From NCBI GenBank assembly GCA_033032175.1, contig CM065318.1, forward strand, positions 2,046,001-2,110,000: DNA of 64,000 bases. Reading direction: 5' to 3'. A program made the position numbers and the translations under genes. This stretch comes from Saturnia japonica. Lineage: Eukaryota; Arthropoda; Insecta; Lepidoptera; Saturniidae. Shown one piece after another: positions 19,702 to 30,727 of this stretch (within the stretch, counting starts at the first letter, position 1; each line of letters starts with the position of its first letter). The notes beneath the pieces were generated by a model, which did no database searches, was not told where the DNA came from, and worked only from the letters and a program-made list of their open reading frames with translations.

Positions 19702-22297
19702 CAATATTGCACTTTGAACTTCGCATCGCTAAAAATAATTATCGTTATCTACGTATTTCGGATTGTATTCAATATTAATTATAAATAAAAAACTTTCTAA
19801 AGTGACTAGCAAATTTGTACAAAAATATTGACTTATTACATGTTTATATTGTAAGGTAGATAATGTACATATACATTATTTCAATTCAAATCAATATAAA
19901 TGTAACCACGGCCACTGATTATAAAATACGCTAAAATATTTTGTTACTCACAAGATCTTCTTCAATTGTTGTTATTACAGGTTTTAAAATAATAAATTGA
20001 CTATCTCTGTATTACATACTTTTGCATTTCTAGATTGATATACTTTAGCCTGCAAATTGTTAAGAATAAAGGAAATCAAATGTTTGCATAATATTTTTCA
20101 AGATACCTCTATTCTATACAAAATAGATGGTAATAATTTTATACGTTTTTGTAAATCGTAAAATTTGTTTTTCTAAGTTAAATCTCGCTCTCGGCTTTAT
20201 CAAACAAACAGTTCTGTAGATCATTACATCAGTGAGCTCGATATCTCTCAGAAGCCAGATATAAAATAGAGATATATATCTTTAATTGAAAAGATATTTA
20301 ACTCTCTTTTCTTTTCAGTGTTATATTTTGCGCAAGACTAGACTTCTCCGTACTACATCAAGTCATTCATTCATTCATGATCAACATCATGCGTTCGCGC
20401 GCGCCTGCCGACAGCAATGACGCCGCGAGTCGTGAGCGGTCTTACTATAACATATTAATACTACTATCTGTGCCTCACGGCTTCACCCAAGTTAACTTAA
20501 TTCGACAAACACCGCACCGCGCGCCGCTTACGCACCCGTGTAGAGCCTATCATAATTGAACTGAAGTAACCGCAAAGGCAATTTATTTAATTTGTCTATT
20601 ATCTTCTAAACTATATCTCGAAATAAAGTGCTTTATATCGCAAAGTTTAACTACATAAAATTATCTTTATGATGAAATAAGTTTTGTTCGTAAGGAATTA
20701 ATAAACATGCCATAGTTAAAAATAATGCTCACAAATTACTTTAAAATTTTCAGCAAATGTTTGTAGTAAAATAATTTATTGTAGCATAAGTATAAGAAAT
20801 AGGCATATGCTATAGCGAACTTTTTTTAAATATTTTAAATACCAATTATTATTTTTTTTTTGATAAATATATTTATGTATCATTAACCATTACACCAGCG
20901 CACGCGGATAAAGCAGTTTTCTAGAGCTTTCCCTTCCGACTCACTTAACAAAAATCAATATTTAAGGCTAGCTGAGATTTCAGCCTAATACTATTCTTCG
21001 TGAATCCGGCTATCATATACAAAAAGAGTTTTCGAATTCGACTGGTAGTTCTAGAGATTAGCGCATTTAATCAAACAAAAAAACTCTTCAGCTTGATTAC
21101 ATTATCATATACTATTTCCATATCTTTATTTTCTCGATGATAGTTCTAATTTGATAGTTGTAGTGTTGTGACCAAATAAGTAATGATATCGATCGCATAT
21201 ATTTATTACGATTACGACAGTGACGATTCATCAGATTTTGATTAAATAAATAAAGATTACCTGCCGTTATAATTATTTCGTTTCATTGTCGAGTACCTAC
21301 CTATACCTACTTATTTTACAACAGCTTCGAAAATTTTGAAGAAGTTGGCATTATCAATCAAGAATTAATACGTGTAACATCCTGTAATGAAATATAATAT
21401 TAGTTAATAAATTTCTACAATAGTATCCGGTAGTAGTTTCGTTTCTTACATTTTGTAAAAGACTATCGGGACTGTTATCATGTTACGTATATCGATATAG
21501 CTCCATCCCTATCAGTTTCTCCGACTCTGGTATAACCTTGTACGTGTGTAAACGTCATATTTTTATAAAATAATGCATACATAATGTAAAAAAGACGCTC
21601 GTTCAAGTTTTCACAGGAGCTGTCATCGAGAAAATAAATAAATGGAAATAGTATAATAAAGTATATAAGTATAGATATTCGATATCTGTATGACATAAAA
21701 TCATAACGTGATGCACAGAACCGTATCGCTCCTAACTAAAAACGTAAAAGCAATTTATTTGATTTTATCATGAGAACGTTGTGAAAACGAGTTGAATTCA
21801 GTGTTGCCAATATAGCTAATTTCGTTTCCAATTTAGGTTTTCAGTTTCCAGTCAGTAGGCACTAGACACAGACTATATAGTCAGTACTTGTTATAGTGGG
21901 GCGCCAGGAGTTTTACATTAAAAAATAATTCATTTTAAAAAAAAAAACTTCATAATGTATCAACACAGTAGAAATGTATTTTTTTTTAATAATTAAGCAA
22001 GCTTATTATTTAAAACGAGAAAGAGCGGTAAAACAATTTATATAATTCGTGCTTGTTCTAAATTCTGAACTGTGTATTTCATTTTTGTATCAAAGTACTA
22101 CTCTGATCATAGATACACAACATTACCTTAAACCCGTAATGAATGTGTTCACTTAAATTATCTTTCCTGTAATTTGGTATTCAATTTGCAACAAAGTGTT
22201 CAGAATTTAAAAACGTTGACATAAAAAGAAATAATAACGCAATATAACAATGATAGGTTCTGCATAATTCCGTAATTTACTATCTTCAAATAATTCG
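19702..22297. other. Gene-free AT-rich stretch
   Basis: About 2.6 kb with no recognisable exon, RNA gene or coding relic. Small open frames at 20377-20559 and 21478-21696 have no motif. Confidence 0.5.
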
Positions 22298-22512
22298 TAA
22301 TGAAATTAATCTCATGAAACAACTTTCACGACACTGATTCCATAACGTAAATTTCACATACATAAAATATATAGCTACACCCAGTCATTCGTCATTTAAA
22401 AAAAAGTTTACATCCAAGTCGAATGACAAGATGCAGATGTATTGTATGTAAAGCCTAATTTACATTATTAAATCAGTGTCGCGAAACTTGTTTCACAATA
22501 TTAATTTCATTA
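22298..22512. mobile_element. MITE-like inverted-repeat element
   Basis: The arm at 22298-22355 (taatgaaattaat, tgaaac, ttcacgacactgatt, cgtaaattt) is repeated in inverted form at 22457-22512 (aatttacatta, aatcagtgtcgcgaaa, attaatttcatta). The roughly 100-bp spacer has no coding text. Related GTTTCA/TGAAAC words recur at 22835-22910. The size and symmetry suggest a miniature inverted-repeat transposable element; the family is unknown. Confidence 0.6.
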
Positions 22513-23556
22513 TGAATTTCACGTATAAACATCAAGCTTTATAACTAACTAACTAAATACATAATAAGTAATGCGACTAATTTCAAAGTGTAAACGTGAC
22601 GCGTAACTAGTGTCACGAAAGGGCCTTCACTTAGTGGTCGTGTTTTTGCCGTGGTAAGTAAAAAAATACAAATTAACTTTGGATATCAGATAAAAAAATT
22701 AATTTATCAATTAAAAACCTTTTTCTTATTGTACAATAACATCTGTATGGCGACATTTTGCAATGAAAACAAAATAAAACTATGATCACATCGATACCAC
22801 GACGGATTTCACGACGATATTATTTTAACGAAACAAGTTTCACAGGTATTAAAACAAGTTTCGTGAAATGAATTTCATCATGCATGAAACTAATTTCGCA
22901 ATGTAAATGAAGCAATGTTGGCACAGAGGTTATGTGTACGAGCACCACATCAATCATTATTTGGATATTGATCCATTGATGCTTCTTTAAAAAAATATCA
23001 TAAACCTTAAACAACTTTTTTTCGTAGAAAATTATCTGTTCCGGTATGTTTACTGAGGTATTGTGTATTACTATTATAAAAATCTGTATTTGCGTTTACG
23101 TTATATTTTATTGTAGTTAAAGTTGGGTGTAGAAATGAGAAAAAGTAACATTTTAAAGCGATATCGATACGAATATTATAAATGTAAAAATAAGTCTGTC
23201 TGTCTGTCTAATGCGTTTTTACGTCTAAACCGCTAAACCAATTTCGAAGATTTTTAGTGTAGAGATAGAGTGAACCCCGTAGAAGAACACAGGCTACCTA
23301 TTATCGCGAAAATAAAACTCGATTAAAAGTTAGTATGGAGAACCCATCATATCTGAAATTAGGGATATAAAATTTACACATATTTATGCGTTTGTTAAGA
23401 AATAAAGAGTGTTGCGCGTTTTTGAAAGGTGGAATTTTAATTATTATTAATTTTTGAATGTAATCGTTGCTAGATTTTCGATATTTGTAAAGATATAGCT
23501 TTTCATCATGTACCATGTAAAATGTACCCTAGCCATGTTTAGAAAATGAAATAACA
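22513..23556. other. Intergenic stretch upstream of the receptor pseudogene
   Basis: It holds TGAAAC-rich sequence related to the MITE (about 22800-22915). From about 23165 to 23420 it holds another copy of the 'aatattataaatgtaaaaa ... gtctgtctgtctaatgc' dispersed repeat. No gene was found. Confidence 0.45.
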
Positions 23557-24540
23557 TGAAATATGTCACGCTCAAAAGTCTATATTGTACCTTTGTCTGT
23601 TCTTTGGATATTACCATGATCTTCACGCTTCCTCTCGAATTCGTACACTGTTGAAGCTCTACTGTCTGCTCCTTCTTGCTTTGTCGACTGTAGCAAGTTA
23701 TTTTTATATCGGAGTTTACCCTTGGTATTCCCTATCTACAATCTACTTCGAATACGCTTCAATGGTGATCTTTTCGTTGCTGTTTAACAATAAATATATT
23801 ATTGATTACTACCAGTACATGCCCTGTGTCGATGAAATACCTATTTCGAAAAAATTTATTTCCATCAATCTTGTCGTTCATAAATTCATCCCTGTTATAC
23901 TGTTAATGGAATTCATATTTCTCTTATTCTCGTATCATATTGATTTCGGTACAAATGAGAACTTCGATGTAATATTAACCTCTGTTATATCAATAGCTAT
24001 ACAGTTACGAAGGTTACCGATTGCGTTCTTTTTCATATTATTTTACTGCCGAGTGAAGATTATGCGAGAAACATTAGAGACAAATGGCTTTAACAACACA
24101 CCGCGGCGTAGACTGCAGCCGCAGAGATATATTCAGATGTACGAGACTCTATTAGACACTCTGGAGAATATTGACTTTTTTATCAAACTACCGGTAAGTA
24201 TGACCTTTTTATACTACCAATAGCAACTATTCGCGACTTTCTTCGTGTAAATAACGTATAACTTTTCAGAATCAGGTTAATAGTTTCAGAAAATACACCT
24301 TCACTTAAACAAATTGTACCTCCTTATAACAGTAGTACAAATAGTAATTAGTTCTATGTATTGCACTTAATACATTTATCCAAGATATAGTATAACCTTT
24401 CCTTAAGTTACGATGAAACTAATCACAAAATTATCACATTTAAATAAGGCTCTTAAAGAATTCGTGAATTTTTAACTTGAATTTATCTGAATCTTATAAA
24501 ACTTTCATTTAATTATATGTAAACCAAATCTACATATTCA

Positions 24541-24730
24541 CCCGCGAATTAGCAGCTCCATCTTCATTTGGTATTACACTTGAGTATACTACGAGCAAAA
24601 TTCTAATGTAATACAAATCAATCAAAAACCCAAATCAGCAGCTTCACCCGTGAATCAGCAACTTCACTTGCGAACCAGCAGCTCCGTCCGCGTGTGATAT
24701 TGCATTTGAGTATACTATGAACAAAATTTT
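24541..24730. repeat. Direct repeat in receptor-pseudogene intron 1
   Basis: A roughly 63-bp unit (cgaattagcagctcc ... gagtatactacgagcaaaa) recurs at about 24670-24730 with substitutions. Between the units lie short copies of a 21-bp motif of the form ttcacccgtgaatcagcaact. Confidence 0.75.
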
Positions 24731-25140
24731 AAGACCCTAAAACTCAAAGATGTAACCATCACACGGATAATTAATTATAATATATACCGCTACTGAAATA
24801 GTAATAATACCAGCCTATAAGTGTTCCAATGAGCTTAACACCACGCTATTCCAAGATGTTTATACAATTTCACCGCTTCTGCCAATTTGGCAGAGGTAAC
24901 TTTCTAGTCCATAAAATATAAAACCATAATCCAGATAAAACAAATGGTTCCGGAATAATAAAGAAATCATTTTCATGTATACCAAATCGCGGGTATTAGT
25001 TATAGTTAAAATTAAAATAAAAAAATATTTACCAAACATTTTTAACTTTACATTTACATTTACAGAGTTTCATATTTTTTATTTTCGCAATACTATCGCT
25101 GTTCTGTGAACTTTTCACAATATTGAGTACTGTTCAAGAA

Positions 25141-26558
25141 GTAAGTATATCACAAAATCTGTTCTTGATTATCTATGTCGGTTTTTATTTATTTTAGCTT
25201 TCTACCTATGTAGGCAATTTTACCAATGTCAAGTGTAACAAATACACGTTATAGAATTTTGTTGCAAAATGTTCGGTGTACTGTAGAATAACCCATAAAA
25301 AAGATACATTGAAACAACATAAAACAGTCACAAATTTATACATAATACTAGTTATGGGAACTGCAGGGATAACATATGTTAAACCTTTGACTAGTATATA
25401 TAACAGTTAGTGAAATCACTCATGTCAAGTGAAATAACTAAGTCATAAATGAATATGTTTACCGAAGACATTTTAGTATATCAATGGGACTATTTATATA
25501 GTTTTTTGTTGACAACGTTTATAGTGTATTTATATTTACATTAACATAATTAAATTATTTAATAATATAAAAATATATTATGTATAAATTAATTTAAGTA
25601 CAAAATTTGAATTGTTTTGAGTTTCTTGATTAATCTTCTCACTAACAATAATGATTTCAATCAGTGTTAGAACATAGATTCCATCAAATCAGTCAAATTA
25701 AAAAGTCATTGTGTGGTTTTATGAAACCACGGTAAAAGTGAAACTTTTTTTCACATTATAGACATTTAACTAAAACATTTTGGAATCATATTCCATTAAT
25801 TATTGGTCTTGGCTGCTCTGGCGAGCGCCTTTCACTATATACCTACTCCGCGGCCAACCGACACGCGACATGCAATACACAGACCAAAAAGTTTGAGACG
25901 ATCTAATAAAAGTTTAATTGTTTAATTGTGGGATGTAATGATTACGCTTTTATGAAACCAAGCACTGTTACTGTATAGAACAAGTAAATAATAAGTATTA
26001 ATGATAAATTTCGATTTCACAAGGGTATTAAGAATAGATTTACAGTGATTGGTACCTTATTTATCGAATAGATGATTTATATAAAGGCGAAAGTTTCTTA
26101 GAGTTACTTTCGAAGCAAAAATATATTTAGTATTTACAATATTAAATAGTCCAAATTAACGAATATAACCAGCAATGTTCAAAACAGGCAGTATTGAGTC
26201 TGCCACGTTACTGCAGAAGCGGTTGATAATATAGAAATAGAATAATCATGTCGAGATCATGCCTCGGTACAAGTAAAGTGAACTATTCAATGTCCAGTAC
26301 AGCGGGAATGATTGGGATAAGTCTAAGTTTAGTAGTAGAACGACAAAGGGACATCATGTTGACAGTCACTCAAACAAGAATATTTTATAGGGTTTTGGAT
26401 GTCATATAGACTTAAATGAGTTTGGCTCCAGTCAAGTTTAGAAACCTGGGCTTTCGATGCTGCTGTTTCAATCGTTAAAACAACGGCGTGATATGATGTA
26501 GAGATTATGGAAACTTCTGTCAGCATTAACTAAACTGTGTTAAATTATTTATTTTCAG
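25141..26558. other. Intron 2 of the receptor pseudogene
   Basis: AT-rich intron sequence without a recognised gene or repeat. Intron 3 (26716-27480) likewise shows only AT-rich, partly palindromic text around 26800-27190. Confidence 0.5.
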
Positions 26559-27651
26559 TCAATGTATATGTTAATGGTATCTTTAAAATGGATAATGTTG
26601 CACTACGTTATACAATTCCAAATCATCATTATATCAGCTGTTCTATCAGATCTGATCAAAGATAACTTGCAGAAGACGATGCGTGTTGTGATTGAGAGAC
26701 GGATCGATTGCAAGAGTAAGTGGTTGTCCATTGTATTGTATTTAATTATTTTTTGTCTTACTTGTAATCCATGAATTCTTTAAAATTCATCATTGAAAAT
26801 TTCAATACGTGTGATTATCTATGGAACATTTCATCCATCACTGCTATTTTCATATGAAATGATAAATAAATTGTCATATGATAATTTAATTGTGAAATAG
26901 CATCTCTGCTATTTTTCATACCCTATAAAAATAATTTGTCATGCAATTATGAATTTAACATTCCTGTTATTTATTCATTCATAAAATTCACGTGTCATGA
27001 TATGCAAGTGGATCGCGTAGCGAAGAACAATGTCGCTGTCCCTCGGGTGTGTGTCCCTCGCGTATCTAATTACTCTTTATGGTACTTGTAACAGCCGAAA
27101 ATTAATATAACCACACTATTCACGATAGTCCCAAAATACAGCAGGTTTTCATTTATCACCTGTGAATAGCAGCAATGAAAAAAATCACTTATACTATAAT
27201 AATTATATTTAGATAGCCATAATTTCCATGCCTACTTGTGCCCTATTTACATTAAACCTTTTAAACTTTTTTTTAGATTAGTTCTAGAGGTTGATTTCAA
27301 ATGTATATATAACTATTTAAATCAACTAATATTTCATGTAAATATTAAACATTTCTAGCTTTCTTAAGCTAGCTAAAAAGCAGCTGTTATGGGTCTTACT
27401 CAGACAGAACTATACATAAAGAGATTTCTTTGTGACCTAACACTCTTTTAAATTATAATATATTATAATCGTTATTTCAGATGAACGCGAACGAGCTGAG
27501 ATTCAGAAGCTGTACCAGCTGATGCAGACTTGTCGCTGAGTACAAGCTGGCTTGGGTCCTATCACTAGAAGTCCGTTCTCTGCTTAGCCTCACCTCCTAC
27601 TTGACAACCACTGTCATTGCTATATTACAGATCAAACGACTCGTCTATTGA

Positions 27652-28597
27652 AATTAAGCTAGTTACTTAAAAATACTTTAAAAATATTGGTAGGAGCAAT
27701 TTAATTAAGATAATTTCCAACGAAAATTCATTGGATTATTATGTACTACGTACTAGAGACAATGTCTCAGCCAGATTGTTTCAGACACGCGTTGGAGTGC
27801 ATACATTCGCACTCTTTGCCGGGCACTCATATCAATTACATGTTTGAGTGTTAAATTTTTCTTCATAAATATGCCATCGTGTGCACTTAAATACGAGAAA
27901 TATAAGTAAAAGTCAAGGAGCGACATTTCATCAGTAAATTCAATGTAAAAATACGCGCGTGCCCCGCGCCCTGCGGTGTCAAGTGAAGCACAATTGTTGT
28001 TCTTATTGCCTGCTATAGTACGTAATACATATACCTCACCTACTTACCTACCTTTCCTCAGTGCGAAAATAGGATCAGCTTACACTTGACCGAAATTATT
28101 TAGGCTTACGATTTCTTCAAAATACATTACGATCTACTTTTTTTTAACCGACTTCTACAAGAGACGGGAGGTTTTTATGGATGTTCAGCCATAACTTCTT
28201 TGTTTATAAACCGATTTGGATAATTATTTTTTTGTTGTATAGGGTTGGTCCTAGTTTAATTTCATTGGCATAGACACACCAGGGAACTCTTCAAAATCAT
28301 TGAAGTTGGTTTACTTCATTATTGTTTCAAATTTCAATTGTATGGTACGCAACACGCCAGAAAATGGCTTTGTGTAAATAGTCCTTACTTAAATGCACAA
28401 TATTTTTTTCTAATACAATTTACAAGAATTTCGCCCAGTTTTATTAAATTAATTTTATATGCGTTTTACATTATATTATTTAGTATGATTTGTGTACTTG
28501 TTAAAATAAATGTAATTAAAATAAAAATTACTTTATTTATTTATTACGTTAATTATTAATTATTTTGTTTATTTCTTTAATAACCATAACCTCTAAA
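27652..28597. other. Intergenic stretch with a dispersed-repeat segment
   Basis: The part at about 28140-28320 (taaccgacttctacaagag ... cattgaagttggtttactt) is of a repeat type common in Lepidoptera. The remainder is AT-rich without a gene. Confidence 0.45.
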
Positions 28598-29537
28598 ATA
28601 GAGATGAAACGGATAGTGGTTTGGTCGGATACCGGATACCGGATATTAGACGACCTACGAGACCGGAGCGCCGGATATCCGGCTACCGGATTTTCGGCCC
28701 TTTATCGTGTCACATGACGTGATCAGTTTGATTTGAATATTGGCACGGTGAACGAGATCGGAAATATTCCGGCGCGTTCGGGTGTTATCGCACGTGAGCG
28801 GAGATCGAGACGACTCGAGGGCGTTCGAGTGTCATCGCGCGTATCAGTTGGCTTGTTTCTCAGTTCGTTTGCTTATTAAATTGTCAGCTAATTTGACTCA
28901 GTACCAACAATTGCCAAGATTTGCTAGAATTTATCTTTCAGCACCTGACAGTAGCGTTTACAGCGAAAAACTATTTATAGAACTTCCTCGTTAGCCTAGT
29001 GGTCGTAAGCGCGACTGCTATGATCGAGGTCCCGGGTTCGATTCCCAGGTCGAGCAAAGTCTTATTGGGTTTTTCCTATGAAATTCTCAGTAGCAGCTCG
29101 GAGTTTGGCATCGTACCCGATTAATGACAATAGGCTCGCCCCCTATTACTTAAAAATATACTCTACGAACTGTGGGTGTACATTAGTACACCTCTGCCTA
29201 ACCCTTCGGGGAATACGCGTGATGGTATGTTATGTGGTCTGGTGTACGAAGCAAATTTGGTATTCATTCACCACAATTTGCCACTTGTTAATGTTGAGTA
29301 CTAAAATAATTAATAAAACAAAAACATTTTTGATGTTCGATTATAAAAATACAAGGTGTCCATAACCTATTGTGTTATAATTTGCTTTGTGTAAAATAAT
29401 GAGAATTTTTTTAATTTTACTATCTGGACTCCGACCGGTTACAGAGTTACCATCCCGTATTCGGCCGGATAGTGAAAATATGACCGGATAGGCCGGATAC
29501 CGAATAGTTACCGGATATCCGTTTCATCTTTACTGTA
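28598..29537. mobile_element. hAT-like non-autonomous element carrying a SINE
   Basis: The left end (agagatgaaacggata near 28600, followed by repeated ggataccgg) and the inverted right end (ggatatccgtttcatcttta near 29515-29535) form terminal repeats rich in the CCGGATA motif. This is typical of hAT elements with CCGGAT subterminal repeats. No transposase frame is present. The SINE at 28983-29235 lies inside. Borders are approximate. Confidence 0.6.
28983..29235 (+). repeat. tRNA-derived SINE, longest copy
   Basis: It has an A-box-like tagcctagtggtcg at 28992-29005 and a B box ggttcgattcc at 29035-29045. The long body (gcagctcggagtttggca, ctcgccccctattact) and the tail segment tctgcctaacccttcgggga follow. 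It is the most complete of the three copies and serves as reference for the other two. Confidence 0.9.
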
Positions 29538-30660
29538 AATGGACCAGTTAGATTTTAAAAAAATATTTGCATTTTATAGCTTATATACTGGTGAAGGCTA
29601 TAGACTATGTAACTTCACGCTACGACTCTAACGAGCGAAGCAGAAACTATCAACATCATTAAATTACACCATCAAAAATTAAAACAAATGATTGAGTAAT
29701 ATTGGTATATATATAAAAAGCCTATAACATAACAAATCTGGAAACAGTAATTGTTTATTTATTTAATTTTCTCTTTGGAAAATGAATAATTTGTTTTGTT
29801 TGTGGGTCACGTGATTTGAAACGACGATTAGAAAACGTGACTTGACTATTCAGGAAATATGAAAGTTATACTCTTGCGTTACTCAAATTTGTCACTGTTA
29901 TCATACAGAGTGCAGTTATATCTGAACGGGGGCCTTATCTTTCCATCATTTCAGTATTTAAAAAAGTTTCACCACTTCTTTTATTTAATATAGTGGGGTA
30001 TAATCATAAACAGATATTCATAACTACCCTACTGGTCGTACTGAGTGGTGATGGATACATAGCAACCGTTTTCAATTAAGTTTCTATATAGCGCACTCGG
30101 AGCACCCACAATCATTGGCGTAGTTAAGGGGGGGCGGCCGTAACCATCAGTTGTAGTTCTTCCAACCTATAAAAAATCGTAAATCTATGGCAGAGAGCAT
30201 AACCGCCACTAATAAAATTATCTAGGTAACTATGATATCGTACCACAAGCATAATAAATTGATATTTAGAAAAAAAAAAAACAATGTGCACACTGTCAAT
30301 CGATCTCGGATTCCCCCAAAATTTAATACCCCGTTCGCGCATAACCAACGCTAGTCAGGGGATTCCCTCAATATAGCGCTCGTCACTTGTATTATGGATT
30401 GGGCCATTTCTTTTGTTTCCGACCGCATTAATTTCAATATTCTCTTACGTGAACGTGTGAACGTCTAGGGCAAAGTGTTTGTTAATTATTAGATATTACA
30501 AACAATATTTTTTGTATAAAAACCGATTTAATATAGTCGATTCTTGAAGAAAATAAACAAGGTAAGTGAATTACTGTCTATTTTTAAAACTATATTATTG
30601 AACCATCCTAAATGATAAATAGGTACCTACATGTCAGCACTAAATAAAACTTCACACTAT
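29538..30660. other. Intergenic stretch, nothing recognised
   Basis: AT-rich DNA with no coding relic. A short minus-strand frame (30124-30348) shows no motif. Confidence 0.45.
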
Positions 30661-30687
30661 TGTTGGAAGTGAATAGACACACTTTAT

Positions 30688-30690
<3 letters not shown>

Positions 30691-30727
<37 letters not shown>

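Larger units (their letters stand above)
23585..27651 (+). pseudogene. Chemoreceptor (gustatory-receptor type), decayed paralogue
   Basis: Four exons match the intact sister at 42993-48709: about 23585-24193, 25066-25140, 26559-26715 and 27481-27651, with GT-AG junctions in phases 0, 0 and 1. The protein is hydrophobic with several predicted membrane helices. It keeps the conserved loop CRVKIMRETLE...NTPRRRLQPQRYIQMYETLLDT. Insect gustatory receptors are seven-helix ligand-gated channels in sensory neurons. Two lesions are visible. No ATG lies in frame upstream of exon 1; the ATGs at 23546, 23556 and 23563 are stopped or out of frame. A 2-nt deletion near 27531-27541 in exon 4 brings in TGA at 27537-27539. 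After the deletion the other frame still encodes the last helix and ends in TGA at 27649-27651, so the loss looks recent. Confidence 0.88.

Noticed and set aside
26790..27190. AT-rich partly palindromic text in receptor-pseudogene intron 3
   Set aside because: A MITE was considered, but no clean terminal inverted repeat or target duplication could be drawn.
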